44,666 nt of DNA from Deltaproteobacteria bacterium (GCA_019314375.1 JAFCZJ010000028.1:1-44666), one strand, 5' to 3'. Positions 11,081 to 21,035 are shown, numbered from the stretch's first letter. Translations and numbers: made by a program. Notes: generated from the sequence alone by a model not told the origin.

Positions 11081-12547
11081 TTGTTGTTTGTCCCAGACCT
11101 TCACCAGCCCGCCCATGGTGCCGAGGTAGGCTGAGCCGTCTGGGCCGAGCGTCAGAGGCTGGCCGAAGTTGGTGTAGTCCATGCCCTCGCCCGTGGGTAC
11201 ACTAAAGACCTTCAGGCCTGTCTCAAAGTCCAACCCGGTGAGGAACCAGGTGTACACGCCATCCGGCAGACGCTCGTAGGTGTAGACGTAGAGCAAGCCG
11301 TTTGCGAGCGAGATCTTGGGTAAAACCTGGCATGATTTCTCCGAGCTTCTCCAGATCTGAGTGCATGAATATGAACCGTTTTCGTCCGGTATGAGATCGA
11401 GGCGCAAAAGGCCGCCTACGTGGTTTTCCCAGCAGCCGGTGTCTCCTAAGAGATTGTCCCGATCGATTCCGTAGTTGTTGTCCACGATGACCGAGTATTC
11501 CAGGCCGTGGGGGCCGTCGCGTACGACACCGGGAAGCGCGTTTTCGGTGGTGCTCTGGCCGTCGTCGAAGACCGGCATCTTGTAGACGAGGCTTCCGTCC
11601 GAGCGCTTGAGAAACAGGATGTTCATTTTCGGGTCGGCGTTGTCACCGATGGCGACCAGATCGCCGAAGAGGTTGGGTGTCGTGCCGGAACCCTGGTTGA
11701 AGTTGCTGGGTTTCACGACGCTGCCCCGATCGTACTCCATGCGCCAGTCCGCCTCGGGTACGCCGTTGGCGTCGGCATTGAAGCGGTACATGGCGTGATC
11801 GGTTACAATGTAGACCCCGTCCTCGCCGACGGCGAAGGAGTTTTGCATCTCCTCGCCTTCGAGTTCGATGCTTTGCACGCTGTCGTCGCTCAGGTTAACC
11901 GTGCCGACTTTTCCGTAGCGAGTCGTGAACCACAGGTACTTGCCCTGCCAGTCGGGTATGGTCATTTGAACATGGTCGACGGCCGGGGCGACCAGGGGCA
12001 CGACGACGTCTGACAGATCGTATCTTTTTAACTGCCGAAATTCTCCTGCCGCATCGTCATACGCGATGAGCTGGATGGCGTTTTCCGAATCGGTCAAAAG
12101 AATCCGATCCTGATTGTCGACAACGAAGTAGGTTGCGCCGGATGTGTCTCCGTAGGGAAATAGCGGATCGCTGAAGTTCCGTGGGGGCAGGGGATAGGTC
12201 GCCAGCACCTCGAGCGAGTCCGGATCGAGCAGCAATATGTTGTACTGAAGCATCACGGCGCTGGTGGTCAGGATTCGGCCAAGGCTGTCGAAAGCAATGG
12301 TGACGCAGGTGTTGATGCCGTCTGCGTGGCTCTTGATGAGGACTTGCGGATTGACGCCCGTGGGGCCGGCGATTTCGTATGTGTCGGTCATGTAGGCGTC
12401 GTTATGCATGTTGCTCGAGCCGTTGGGGGCCAAAAACGGGTGTTGCGGAATCGCCAAGTGGGGCACCCCCGACTCTGAAGAAGGCGTCTCGCTGCAGGCG
12501 AAGCAAAGTAACAACAAGGGCAGGCAGATGAGTGTCGTCTTTTTCAT
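11075..12547 (-). CDS. Predicted lipoprotein, beta-propeller-like
   Basis: A 490-residue secreted protein of unknown function. The ATG at 12547 gives a short signal peptide with the cysteine at residue 18 (LLCFAC) and is preceded by AAGGAG. An earlier in-frame start would put an unsuitable polar stretch before it. The rest has regularly spaced strand motifs with Asp/Gly turns ([74 protein letters not shown]), as in quinoprotein-like or YncE-like propellers. It lacks the Asp-rich linker seen in neighbouring lipoproteins. It diverges from the Ser/Thr kinase gene and converges on sdhB. Confidence 0.72.
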   Translation of the reverse strand: MKKTTLICLPLLLLCFACSETPSSESGVPHLAIPQHPFLAPNGSSNMHNDAYMTDTYEIAGPTGVNPQVLIKSHADGINTCVTIAFDSLGRILTTSAVMLQYNILLLDPDSLEVLATYPLPPRNFSDPLFPYGDTSGATYFVVDNQDRILLTDSENAIQLIAYDDAAGEFRQLKRYDLSDVVVPLVAPAVDHVQMTIPDWQGKYLWFTTRYGKVGTVNLSDDSVQSIELEGEEMQNSFAVGEDGVYIVTDHAMYRFNADANGVPEADWRMEYDRGSVVKPSNFNQGSGTTPNLFGDLVAIGDNADPKMNILFLKRSDGSLVYKMPVFDDGQSTTENALPGVVRDGPHGLEYSVIVDNNYGIDRDNLLGDTGCWENHVGGLLRLDLIPDENGSYSCTQIWRSSEKSCQVLPKISLANGLLYVYTYERLPDGVYTWFLTGLDFETGLKVFSVPTGEGMDYTNFGQPLTLGPDGSAYLGTMGGLVKVWDKQQL

Positions 12548-12701
12548 TGTGCAGGTCTCCTTAGAAGACTCATGGAGTCCGAAAATTTGGCGAAAGATTA
12601 GCATGGGGCGGGGCTTTTGCAAGTCTGCGGGGCACGAAGGTGCATTGCTTCACTTTATGCCTTCTGGTAGCCTTATGCCCTGCGCGAGGGGACTGGCTTT
12701 C

Positions 12702-14333
12702 ATGAATGAAAAATTTGGCGGCTACACCCTGGAAAAGAGAATCGCCTTCGGAGGCATGGCCGAGGTTTTTCTGGCGACCCGGACCGGCCCGGAAGGATTC
12801 AAAAAGCGAGTCGCCATCAAGTGCATCCTTTCACACCTGACCGACCATGCCGATTTCAGGACCATGTTTTTGGACGAAGCGAAGCTGGTTGCCGAGCTGA
12901 GTCATCCCAACATCGTTCAGATCTTCGACATGGGCCAGGTGGATGAGCGCTTGTTTTTGGCCATGGAGTTCATTGACGGACTGAACCTGGCCGTTATCCA
13001 GAAGCAATTTAGCGACAAGGGCATCAGGCTTCCGATGGGGCTTGCCGTGCATGTGGTTGCCGAGGTTTGTCTTGGCCTGGACTACGCACATGAGTATGTG
13101 GATCAGAATGGGCGCCATCTTAACGTCATTCATCGGGATATCAGCCCGCAGAATATTATGGTGACCCGCGATGGTGTTGTGAAAATCGTCGACTTCGGTA
13201 TCGCCAAAGCCGCATCCAACTTGTATATGACGAAGACGGTCTCGGTGAGGGGCAAAATAAAGTATATGTCCCCGGAACAAATCCTTGGCCAATCCGGCTT
13301 GGACCGGCGAACCGACGTGTATTCCGCCGGGGTTGTGCTTTTTGAAATGCTCACTTCAGCGCCACCGCACCGCGCCAAGAGCGACCTGGGCCTGATGGAG
13401 ACAATCTCGTCCAGACAGGCCCCGGATCCAAGGGAGTTTTCCCCCGACTTGCCTGGGGAATTGGCGTGCATCGTCAACAAAGCACTGCAGCGCAAAAGAG
13501 AAAAGCGATTTCCCTCCTGTCGTGTATTCCGTTCAGAATTACTGAGTTTTTTGGGCCAAGAGGGTTTGTCCGTAGATAGTTATGACCTGAAAGAATTTTT
13601 GTCTTCGCAGGGGCAAAAGAAGAGCGTGGAGCCTGCTCGAACCGTGGATGGAGCACCAACCCTTTCGGTGAAGAATAAGTCGCAGCTCATGACACGGAAA
13701 TCTTTTTATAAAGCCAAGACGACTTGGATTATGGCGATTTTGTCTCTGCTTGTTTTTGTTGTTGGATTCTTGGCGCTAAAGACCCGCGACAAACAAGAAT
13801 CGTCCGTTGAACCCAATCGGCCATTGCAGTCCGTCAAGGTAGTGGAACCTCCTCCGCCAGAACTCGTCAGCGAGAAAAAGGGGTCATCTTCTCAGGTCGA
13901 AACGAGAAGAAAAAAACCGATGAAGCGTAGCAGGGTTGTCAAAATGAACGAGGCTTCCATGAAGAAAGCCCAGGCCATGCTTGACAAGGCATTGGGTGCC
14001 TTGATGAATAGCCCGACTCGGCAAGAGGCGCCAAAGCAACGCCACCCGTCGCCACCAAAGAAGTTCGATGAGAAGATCAAGCGGAGTCGAGAATATCGCA
14101 TCAAGGGTGCCAAGTTGTATCTAGAAAACCAATTCGATGAGGCCATCACGGCTTACAAGAAAGCCTTGGAATTGGATCCCGACGACCACGAATTGCTCAG
14201 GATGATGGGGGTGGCGTCAGTCAAGTCAGGCAATCGGCAGCTGGCCCATTTGTACTACTCCATGTACGTAGGTCGCTGCCCGAGATGCAAAAATGCTCGT
14301 TCTGCAAAGAAAACACTAAAGGGCCTGAAGTAA
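12702..14333 (+). CDS. Membrane Ser/Thr protein kinase with C-terminal TPR
   Basis: A 543-residue Hanks-type kinase. The catalytic domain covers residues 8-285, with a Gly-rich loop FGGMAEVF, Lys40 in AIKCI, Glu59 on helix C, HRDISPQN at 144-151 (Asp146 catalytic) and DFG at 164-166. A transmembrane helix lies at about 342-359. The C-terminal part, predicted outside the membrane, has a Lys/Pro-rich stretch and then one clear TPR-like unit (about 466-523, LENQFDEAITAYKKALELDP). The layout fits a sensor kinase that detects an external partner through the TPR. The start is chosen at the ATG just before the kinase domain, with GAGGGG upstream; earlier ATGs are possible. It diverges from the lipoprotein at 11075-12547, whose product could be a partner, though nothing proves it. 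Confidence 0.88.
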   Translation: MNEKFGGYTLEKRIAFGGMAEVFLATRTGPEGFKKRVAIKCILSHLTDHADFRTMFLDEAKLVAELSHPNIVQIFDMGQVDERLFLAMEFIDGLNLAVIQKQFSDKGIRLPMGLAVHVVAEVCLGLDYAHEYVDQNGRHLNVIHRDISPQNIMVTRDGVVKIVDFGIAKAASNLYMTKTVSVRGKIKYMSPEQILGQSGLDRRTDVYSAGVVLFEMLTSAPPHRAKSDLGLMETISSRQAPDPREFSPDLPGELACIVNKALQRKREKRFPSCRVFRSELLSFLGQEGLSVDSYDLKEFLSSQGQKKSVEPARTVDGAPTLSVKNKSQLMTRKSFYKAKTTWIMAILSLLVFVVGFLALKTRDKQESSVEPNRPLQSVKVVEPPPPELVSEKKGSSSQVETRRKKPMKRSRVVKMNEASMKKAQAMLDKALGALMNSPTRQEAPKQRHPSPPKKFDEKIKRSREYRIKGAKLYLENQFDEAITAYKKALELDPDDHELLRMMGVASVKSGNRQLAHLYYSMYVGRCPRCKNARSAKKTLKGLK

Positions 14334-14342
14334 AGAAGGGGA

Positions 14343-14360
14343 GAGGGGGTCAGACCCCTC
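14343..14360. terminator. Weak hairpin between convergent genes
   Basis: GAGGGG and CCCCTC pair around a GTCAGA loop, 10 bp after the kinase stop, followed only by CTTTG. It could end transcription from either side. Confidence 0.35.
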
Positions 14361-14417
14361 CTTTGCTGAAGCTTCGGCGGGCAAGCCCGACACTTGATAC
14401 TAACTTATGGGGGATAG

Positions 14418-17400
14418 TCAGTTTAATACGAAGCGATGGGGCCCGGCGGGGACGTCGAGGGTTAGGATGGAATTGGCCCAGGTGAAGGTTGTGGTGTTTT
14501 CGTCCATTTGGACCTGGGTGGGTTCTTGGGGGCAGTAGAGATTCACCGTGGTGGGGGTCTCGGCTTGGATGCTTGCGAAATGGGGGTCATTTGCGCTGGG
14601 CGTGTGCTCGGTGCGGGCGAATAGGCTGATTGGCGTGGTGGATTGGAGTAGTACCAGGCTGTCTTTTTCTAGTGAGGTGATGGCTCGGCCGAAGTAGGCG
14701 GGTTGGTCTTGGCGTCTTCCGCCCATGAGTCCTTCTACCGAGAGACCCTGTAGAGTGGTGGTGGCTCCGGCGAAGGGCCAGATTACTACCGCGATGTCGC
14801 CGATCGTGTTGAAGACGCGGACCCCTTCGGCGCCTGAGTCGGCCAGGGCCTCTACGGATGTCGTGTCGCCGAACCAGGCTGCGACTAAGGATGAGGTGGC
14901 TGTGGCGGTTTGGGTTCGCTTCAGGCGGTTGCCTAGTTGGAAGGATTCGAAATCGGAGTTGTAGCCGCCTACGTCGAGCTTTCCTTCCGGGATATAGAAG
15001 GAGGGTTCGATCACGGCGGACCAGTTTTCGGAGGAGCAGTCCGCGATGTGGAGGGCGGGGGCTGTGTCCTGGGGCTGGACCAGCCAGCGGTCGGCGCCTT
15101 GTGCGGTCCAGGGGTTTTCCAGACGACGATCGCGGTAGCCGTAGCTTGCGTTTTCGGATGTGGGCGGGTCTGTTCTGTAGGAATGGAGCAACCAGGTGAA
15201 CTCGACCGGGCTTGCGGCTTGTAGTTGGTCGCGGATTAGGAAAATTTCGGGGCCTAAGCCAATTACTTCTCGCTGCCAACTTTGCAACTCAGGGGATTGG
15301 GACATGGGGCTTGGATCGGCCAGCATGTTGAAGTATTGGGGCGCGCTCAGAGAGAAAGGGACCCCGGCCCAATGGATGGGGTCCACCGAGGCCATCCACT
15401 GCCGGTCCTGGCCGTACTGACCGGCCCCGTCCACCATGACCAGATTGTGCTCATCGGTCATCTTCCAGTAGGAGTAACCGAAGTCGGTCAGGTAAGGAAC
15501 GCCTGCTCTGTGCAGGATGAAATGCCCCGCGTCGGGTTGCTCGTGGCCGCCGAAGTAAGAGCCGGACTTGAGCGAGAAGTAGACCGCGTCGTTTTGCCAG
15601 GAAGAACGCCAGGCGAAGATGCCCCGGTCGGCCGCCAAGTGCCAGGTGGGCAGGGTTTCGGGGGAGACGGCCGTCACCGTGGGGTCGTACCAAAGATAGG
15701 AGTAAGCGGTTTGTCGGGGCCATTGGAGTTCCTCGGCCATCCACTGGGCGACGCCGTTGTTCAACCGGGCAGCAAGCCAGGATTGGATCGTGCGAGGGGG
15801 GTTGTAGTGATAGGGAGGGCAGTCACCGAAGTTGGCGGGGCCGCCGTAGTTGTCGGTTCCGCCAGGCGCGATGGAATGCAGATCCCAGAGGATCGAGTTT
15901 TCGAACCAGGGGATGGCGCTGGCCGTGTGGCCGCCTAAGGCCCGGTCGCGCATGTCCAACCAGGGGAACAGATTGATCTGGCCGTAGGAGTGGTAGGCCA
16001 CGCCCTCGTTGCTGGCGCCGTCGTTTTCGAGCACGGAAAGGATCACCGCCAGGTTGGCCTCGGTTCTGTCCTCCCAGGCTTGGCGGCGTGTTTCCGGTAC
16101 TTCATCTTTGAGCACGAAGGCGACGGCGGCGATTCCCGCGTTGTTGATCCAGTAATGGTTGTTGGTGACCGTGCCGTAGCGGGTCCAGTCGATGTCCGGG
16201 TAGTAGCGCATGTTGGATGCGGTGTTCAGCCAGTAGTCGCTCATGTCGGCCAGGCGCGACCGCAATTCTCGTCGTTCATCCGGGGTTAGGCGGTCGTAAT
16301 GCCAGTCATAGGTGATAGCCAAGGCGCTGAGGAAATGGCCCACCGTGAGGTCGAGGTTGTTGAATGGGTTTTCATCATTGTTCCAGTTGGGGTAGCGAAG
16401 CATTTTAAAGAAGTAGCTCCAGAGCATGGCGTCGTGGGGCGCGTTTGGATCGATAAGCTGGATCAACGCAAGATTTGTGAGCCGTTTCGCGTAGCTTCGG
16501 ATGTCTTTGCCCAGCCCCGGATCGTCGATGGGTTCGCCGTATCCGTTGGCTTCGGTGAGCATGGCGTTCCATATGGCCGTGTGCGTTCCATCCTTGCGAG
16601 CCCGCAGTTCGGGCAAATCGGCTGCCGAGAACAGCAAGCGGGGATGGACGGGGTGACGGAATTCGATGGTCGTGTGACGGGTGGCGGTACCGGATTGCGC
16701 GGTCAAGGTCCAGGTGCCTTCCGGGTGGGTCGGGTCGAGCAGCAGGGGATTTTCCGTCTCCCAGATCCAGGTGTTGCCGACCCGAGCAAGGTCTACCTGG
16801 ATTTCGTTGTTATCCGGCAAGGTCCAAATGGCGGTCACCGGATCGCTGTTGCCCGGCGTGGACACCACAACCCGCAGACTGTCTTCAGGGAAGACGAAAC
16901 GGCCATCCATGGGCTCGATGATGTTCAGGTCCCGGAATTCCGGCTCGGAGAAGCGCAGGCCGGGCTTCATGGCGTCGAACAGGTCGACGATTTGGTCCTT
17001 GTTCTCCGAAGCCATCCACAGGGCGCGGAATCTCAGGGTGCCGCCTGCTGAATATCCGTAAGAGTCAAAAAGATTGATCGGCCCGGCCTCGTCATTCGCC
17101 CGGATTACGCCTTTGTGGAAGGCGAACCAGCCGAAGCCCCGATTGCTTGTGCTGTCGTAGGCGACCAGCCAACGCATGCCGGTGTTCCACTCACTGGAGA
17201 GGTCGCTGTCTTCGAAGACGTCCGAGATCATTCGGTCGAAGGTGTCTGTCAGATAGATGTGACGACCGTTCCAGTCGTTGGAAGAAAAGTTCAGCGGATT
17301 GATGTCGCTTTCGACTGACAAGAGGGTTTGTGCAAAGGGCCAGTCCCGAAACACTCGATGGGTCAGAGTGAGTTGGTGAGGGACCGGCGTATCGAGTGCC

Positions 17401-18194
17401 CAGGTGGCGGCGTAGGCAGCCTGAAAGCCATCGTCGTCGTAATGAAGGTTTTCGTAGGGTTGCGATTCGTTTGGGCTGGGGGGGTAGACCGCCTCGCCTG
17501 ATTGAAGCTGGTAGTTGTTGCTGAATCCCTCTGCCGTTTTCCAGCCGGAGGATAGCAGGGTGAGCCCTGTGGCTTCGCCGCTTCGTCGACCTGTCCGAAT
17601 GCTGTCTGAGCCTTCGTCGACCTCTCTTTGGATCGAACAGCATCCACCGGACACGCCGATCAGCCCGCCTGGCAGTTCGTGGCGTGTGGCCCATTCGGAA
17701 TCGCTCCAATGCCAGGCTTCGGGGTTCGCGTCCGTCCGGTAGTAGACGGCGAACTCGCGGGATTGTCCGGCGGGTGTGGTGCCGGGGGCCTCGAAGCCCG
17801 CTTGGGTGATTCGTCCTTCGGGCTCGCACCAGGCCGAGGCGGCGATCGGTGCAGGGTCCATGCCTCCGGTGATCTCGTAGACCGAAATGTCGCGCAGCAC
17901 AAAGGAATCGGCATGCTCGATCAGCGCGATGACCGGCAGATCGACTCGGTCCCTGTCAGGGTGGGGTTGCAAGGTGACAACCTGACGATAGGGCTTGTCG
18001 CTCTCCGCCCAGTTCTGTTCTGGCAAGGGCCCTGAATCGCTGCCGTCTGTTGCCGAATCGTCGCCCCCATCCAGCCCCGCGTCCAGTCCCGCGTCCAGTC
18101 CCGCGTCACCGTCCGGGGCTTGGGCAACCGAGCCGGTGCAGCCCGCCAAGGGCAAGAGAATCAAGAGAGCCAGCCACGTCAGATTTGTTTTCAT
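14418..18194 (-). CDS. Large heparinase II/III-like lipoprotein
   Basis: A 1258-residue predicted surface polysaccharide lyase. The signal peptide ends in LAGC (Cys19) and is followed by a DAGLDAGLDAG linker. Residues about 60-420 form a beta-rich N-terminal region of unclear family, and 425-510 look like an Ig-like domain. The segment from HPRLLFSAADLPELR (517) starts the alpha/alpha-toroid typical of heparinase II/III and DUF4962-type lyases, including NNHYW at 679-682. The C-terminal beta-sandwich carries the family signature GGHEQPDAGHFIL...YLTDFGYSYWK (882-911) with His884 and His891. The substrate could be a uronic-acid-containing polysaccharide. No sulfatase or transporter lies nearby to help. 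Two additional N-terminal domains make it longer than typical family members of about 600-800 residues. Confidence 0.85.
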   Translation of the reverse strand: MKTNLTWLALLILLPLAGCTGSVAQAPDGDAGLDAGLDAGLDGGDDSATDGSDSGPLPEQNWAESDKPYRQVVTLQPHPDRDRVDLPVIALIEHADSFVLRDISVYEITGGMDPAPIAASAWCEPEGRITQAGFEAPGTTPAGQSREFAVYYRTDANPEAWHWSDSEWATRHELPGGLIGVSGGCCSIQREVDEGSDSIRTGRRSGEATGLTLLSSGWKTAEGFSNNYQLQSGEAVYPPSPNESQPYENLHYDDDGFQAAYAATWALDTPVPHQLTLTHRVFRDWPFAQTLLSVESDINPLNFSSNDWNGRHIYLTDTFDRMISDVFEDSDLSSEWNTGMRWLVAYDSTSNRGFGWFAFHKGVIRANDEAGPINLFDSYGYSAGGTLRFRALWMASENKDQIVDLFDAMKPGLRFSEPEFRDLNIIEPMDGRFVFPEDSLRVVVSTPGNSDPVTAIWTLPDNNEIQVDLARVGNTWIWETENPLLLDPTHPEGTWTLTAQSGTATRHTTIEFRHPVHPRLLFSAADLPELRARKDGTHTAIWNAMLTEANGYGEPIDDPGLGKDIRSYAKRLTNLALIQLIDPNAPHDAMLWSYFFKMLRYPNWNNDENPFNNLDLTVGHFLSALAITYDWHYDRLTPDERRELRSRLADMSDYWLNTASNMRYYPDIDWTRYGTVTNNHYWINNAGIAAVAFVLKDEVPETRRQAWEDRTEANLAVILSVLENDGASNEGVAYHSYGQINLFPWLDMRDRALGGHTASAIPWFENSILWDLHSIAPGGTDNYGGPANFGDCPPYHYNPPRTIQSWLAARLNNGVAQWMAEELQWPRQTAYSYLWYDPTVTAVSPETLPTWHLAADRGIFAWRSSWQNDAVYFSLKSGSYFGGHEQPDAGHFILHRAGVPYLTDFGYSYWKMTDEHNLVMVDGAGQYGQDRQWMASVDPIHWAGVPFSLSAPQYFNMLADPSPMSQSPELQSWQREVIGLGPEIFLIRDQLQAASPVEFTWLLHSYRTDPPTSENASYGYRDRRLENPWTAQGADRWLVQPQDTAPALHIADCSSENWSAVIEPSFYIPEGKLDVGGYNSDFESFQLGNRLKRTQTATATSSLVAAWFGDTTSVEALADSGAEGVRVFNTIGDIAVVIWPFAGATTTLQGLSVEGLMGGRRQDQPAYFGRAITSLEKDSLVLLQSTTPISLFARTEHTPSANDPHFASIQAETPTTVNLYCPQEPTQVQMDENTTTFTWANSILTLDVPAGPHRFVLN

Positions 18195-18277
18195 ATCTTC
18201 AGTCTATCCGCATCCACCCCCCTTTTGGCAAGGTCTTGAAATCTTGGCACTTCGAGATCGCGTGTGGTTGCTTTTGG

Positions 18278-18293
18278 TAATAAAAGGTTATTA
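18278..18293. promoter_or_regulatory. AT-rich inverted repeat in a divergent promoter region
   Basis: TAATAA, AAGG, TTATTA forms a perfect 6-bp inverted repeat in the 183-bp gap between divergent genes. It overlaps a poor promoter match for the + strand (TTGCTT at 18268, TATTAT at 18289, 15-bp spacer). It is either an operator or part of the promoter. Confidence 0.25.
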
Positions 18294-18377
18294 TTTTCTT
18301 GATCCAAGTCTTCGGATGGGCAGAATGCAGATGGATTTATTAAACTCTATCTGTCTTTTCTTGCGGAGGTTGGTGAC

Positions 18378-19226
18378 ATGCTAAGTCGACGAAGTGGAAA
18401 GGGATTCATCCTGTTGGCGTTGATGTCTGGGCTGGTTTTTTTGGCTGCGGCTTGCGGTGGTTCCGGGGGGGATGAGCCCGCCTGCACGGATGGTGAAAGC
18501 TGCGGCCCTTTTGATGGGATGGAGATTGTCTTGGATCTGGGCGATTCCAACCTGACCGTGGATCTGGCCGAGATGGACAGCACCTCTTTTGAGGGCATGG
18601 ATGCCATCCGGCTGACTCGGATTCTCGAGCAGGCCGCTTTGGACCTGCCCTGGGATAATCAGTACAACTTTATCGCCTCGGATGGTTTCGACGTGATGAT
18701 CAATAAATACGAAGGTGCGGCCGGCCCGTTGCCCTATTACGGCGAGTTGGACTATGGGTATTTGGCCATGAGCGCCGAAGATGGTTTGAAGATTTTCTGG
18801 GCCGATGAGGCCAACATGCCCGGTGCCTTGAGCGTCAAGGAGATGGATGGCGGCACCATTCAGATCGTGCCCTTTGGGGCCACGGAGCTTTTGGTCGCCG
18901 CCGGCGAGATTCGTGTTCGCGTGGATTTGAGCCTGCTTTCCACCGAAGAGGTGGTGGATTACAAGTACCCGGAAGACGGGGCCAAGCCCATGGTGCCCAT
19001 GGTGGACGTTTTTGCCGCCGCCGGCGTGACCGATGCGGCTGATTACGCCTACAAAATCTACGGCAACGATGGTTTCTCCAACAACGAAAGCAACCTGATG
19101 CCTTATGTAAATACGACCCACGCCTGGATCAATCCGGCAGATCGGCGCGTTATCGCGGCCGAGGAGTGGGACACGGAAGAATGTTGTTGGCGGGTTCGCA
19201 ACACCGTCTTGCTACTGGGCCAATAG
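18378..19226 (+). CDS. Lipoprotein with two copies of a ~100-residue module
   Basis: A 282-residue lipoprotein (lipobox LAAAC) of unknown function. Two related halves can be seen. The first has VRLTRILE-like spacing and NFIASDGFDVM followed by YGYLAMSAEDGLKIF. The second has MVDVFAAAGV, YKIYGNDGFSNN and HAWINPADRRVIAAE. The same pattern occurs once in the next gene. The arrangement (a hydrophobic ligand-binding-like helix, a strand ending in x-DG-F/Y, then a strand before an Arg-rich turn) recalls the sulfite-oxidase-type molybdopterin-binding fold without its cofactor cysteine. That is only a similarity of pattern. GGAGG precedes the ATG. It is the first gene of an operon with 19244 and 19782. 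Confidence 0.75.
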   Translation: MLSRRSGKGFILLALMSGLVFLAAACGGSGGDEPACTDGESCGPFDGMEIVLDLGDSNLTVDLAEMDSTSFEGMDAIRLTRILEQAALDLPWDNQYNFIASDGFDVMINKYEGAAGPLPYYGELDYGYLAMSAEDGLKIFWADEANMPGALSVKEMDGGTIQIVPFGATELLVAAGEIRVRVDLSLLSTEEVVDYKYPEDGAKPMVPMVDVFAAAGVTDAADYAYKIYGNDGFSNNESNLMPYVNTTHAWINPADRRVIAAEEWDTEECCWRVRNTVLLLGQ

Positions 19227-19243
19227 ATAAGGAATGGTGCCGG

Positions 19244-19774
19244 ATGAAACTTGCGCTACAAAAATTGCCTTTGATGGTTTTGTTTCTGGCGGCATTGGCC
19301 CTGGTGTCTTGCCATGGCGGCACCGACATGGATAGTGATGCCGGTCTGTCCGACGGGAGCGAAGAGGGTGGCGCGGAAGGTACGGACAAGATGTTCGCCG
19401 ACATGGGACCGGGTGACTGCAATGCGCTCACCAACATCAACGCCGTCGAAATTCGTCGTGGCGAGCAGACCTTCTGTCGCATGATCGACAACTATTCGTC
19501 TTTTGAGTTCTCGGTGGAGGACTACTCGGGCACGGCCATCCATTTGGCCGATCTCATTGACATAGACATCGCCGAGGTCCCCGAAGACTGGCGATATCAG
19601 GCCTACGGCACCGACGGCTACACCTTCGGCGGATACGCTTCCTGGAGCAATATGCAGAATGGTTATTTGGAGTTGACGACCAGGCGCATCATTTTCGAGT
19701 CCAGTGAGGAACTGGATCATTCCTTTTTCGTCAAGGACAGCTACTTGATCGTGCTGACCCCGGCTGGAAACTAA
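19244..19774 (+). CDS. Small lipoprotein sharing the DG-F/Y module
   Basis: A 176-residue lipoprotein (lipobox ALVSC) with a short acidic Ser/Gly linker and one copy of the module found twice in the preceding protein: IHLADLIDIDIAEV, YQAYGTDGYTFGG, GYLELTTRRIIFES. The ATG at 19244 is chosen because AAGGA lies upstream and the signal peptide begins there. It lies 17 bp after the previous gene and 7 bp before a porin gene, so the three products probably act together at the outer membrane. No function can be assigned. Confidence 0.75.
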   Translation: MKLALQKLPLMVLFLAALALVSCHGGTDMDSDAGLSDGSEEGGAEGTDKMFADMGPGDCNALTNINAVEIRRGEQTFCRMIDNYSSFEFSVEDYSGTAIHLADLIDIDIAEVPEDWRYQAYGTDGYTFGGYASWSNMQNGYLELTTRRIIFESSEELDHSFFVKDSYLIVLTPAGN

Positions 19775-19781
19775 GCTCGTC

Positions 19782-21035
19782 ATGCGCAGTCGCCTGAGCG
19801 TCATTGTTTTATCTTCCTTGATGCTGCTTGCGAGCTTTTCTGCTCTGGCTAAGGACAAGACCCTGTCCTGGTCGGATGCTTCCGGTGCCGACAGCCTGGA
19901 AATCAGCGGCTGGCTCGCTATGGATTTTGAGGCCTTCCCCCGGGTGGAGACCGGCTACGACAAGAGTTGGCATTTGGGGCCGGACATGCGCGTGGCCAGG
20001 CTGCGCGCGGATTTTCAGTTGAATCGCATTTGGGGTGGTCGTCTGGATTTGGAATTGGCAAGCTTGGACCCCGTCAAGATGGACATGTGGTTCGAGGCTC
20101 GTTTTTGGTCCTGGCTGAAGGTACGGGCGGGGCATTTCAAAACTCCCTTTGGTCGCAGTCAGCTTCTCAGTCTGCCTGACCGGTCTTTGCTGGAGGCACC
20201 CCTGGTGGCGGGCAATCCCAAAGACTTTCGTGACACGGGTTTGATGCTGCACGGCGGATTTTTGGACAAGCGGCTCGAATATGGCCTGGCGCTGGTCACG
20301 GGCAGCCGGGATTTGACGGTGGATGTAAACGAGAAACCGGATTTCGTGGGGCGCTTGAGCATTCGTCCTCTGCGTGGCCTCGGTCCCTGGCTTGAGGGCT
20401 TGGGCCTGGGCGGGTCCTTCTCCTGGGGCGAGGGCCCTCGCCGGCGCGGTTTTCGGGGACGGAGCATGGCCGGATGGACCTTTGTCGTGCCCCCAGGCAT
20501 TCGTGGCGAACAGTTGCGCTGGGGCGCGGAATTTGAATGGCTGGCACCGGTGCTGAGTTTTCGAGCCGAGTACCAGTGGCAACGCCAGGCCAGGGATGGC
20601 GTCGAGGACAGCCAGCGGGTGGGCGGAAGCATGGTCAGCGTGGGCGATTTGGAGCCGTGGAAAATCGAAGGCTTTTATGCCGAGCTGGCCGCCCAGCTCT
20701 GGGGTGAGCGAGACGCATCAGGGCCTGTGACCGGCATTGAGCTTTCGGCCCGCTTCGAGAGCCTGGATTTTTCGGATGGGACGCGCATGTTGAGTACGCC
20801 TTCGGGAGATGAAGACCACGCGCCCTTGCCCGACTCCTGGGTCGAGGGTCTGACCCTGGGGCTCAACGGATACCTGGACAATGGCTTGCGCCTGTCAGCC
20901 GTCTACCAGGGACTTCGATTTGGCCGGCGGGAGTTGGCCCCCGACTACGATGCAGACATCTTGCCTGCCCAAAACCCTTCAGAAGCAGGCCACTGGGTGC
21001 ATCACTTTTTTCTGCGTGCCCAGTTCGTCTACTAA
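19782..21035 (+). CDS. Porin O/P-like outer-membrane beta-barrel protein
   Basis: A 417-residue outer-membrane protein with a signal peptide (cleaved near ALA, residues 20-23). Its alternating aromatic/polar strands are typical of phosphate-selective porin O/P and related barrels. Family-like features are an early LRADFQLNRIWGGRLDLELA stretch, VRAGHFKTPFGRSQL, and DTGLMLHGGFLDKRLEYGLAL. The chain ends in the aromatic strand HHFFLRAQFVY, with a C-terminal Tyr suited to BAM-dependent insertion. The tight linkage to two lipoproteins suggests an uptake or surface complex. The substrate is not visible; porin O/P relatives are not restricted to phosphate. Confidence 0.8.
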   Translation: MRSRLSVIVLSSLMLLASFSALAKDKTLSWSDASGADSLEISGWLAMDFEAFPRVETGYDKSWHLGPDMRVARLRADFQLNRIWGGRLDLELASLDPVKMDMWFEARFWSWLKVRAGHFKTPFGRSQLLSLPDRSLLEAPLVAGNPKDFRDTGLMLHGGFLDKRLEYGLALVTGSRDLTVDVNEKPDFVGRLSIRPLRGLGPWLEGLGLGGSFSWGEGPRRRGFRGRSMAGWTFVVPPGIRGEQLRWGAEFEWLAPVLSFRAEYQWQRQARDGVEDSQRVGGSMVSVGDLEPWKIEGFYAELAAQLWGERDASGPVTGIELSARFESLDFSDGTRMLSTPSGDEDHAPLPDSWVEGLTLGLNGYLDNGLRLSAVYQGLRFGRRELAPDYDADILPAQNPSEAGHWVHHFFLRAQFVY

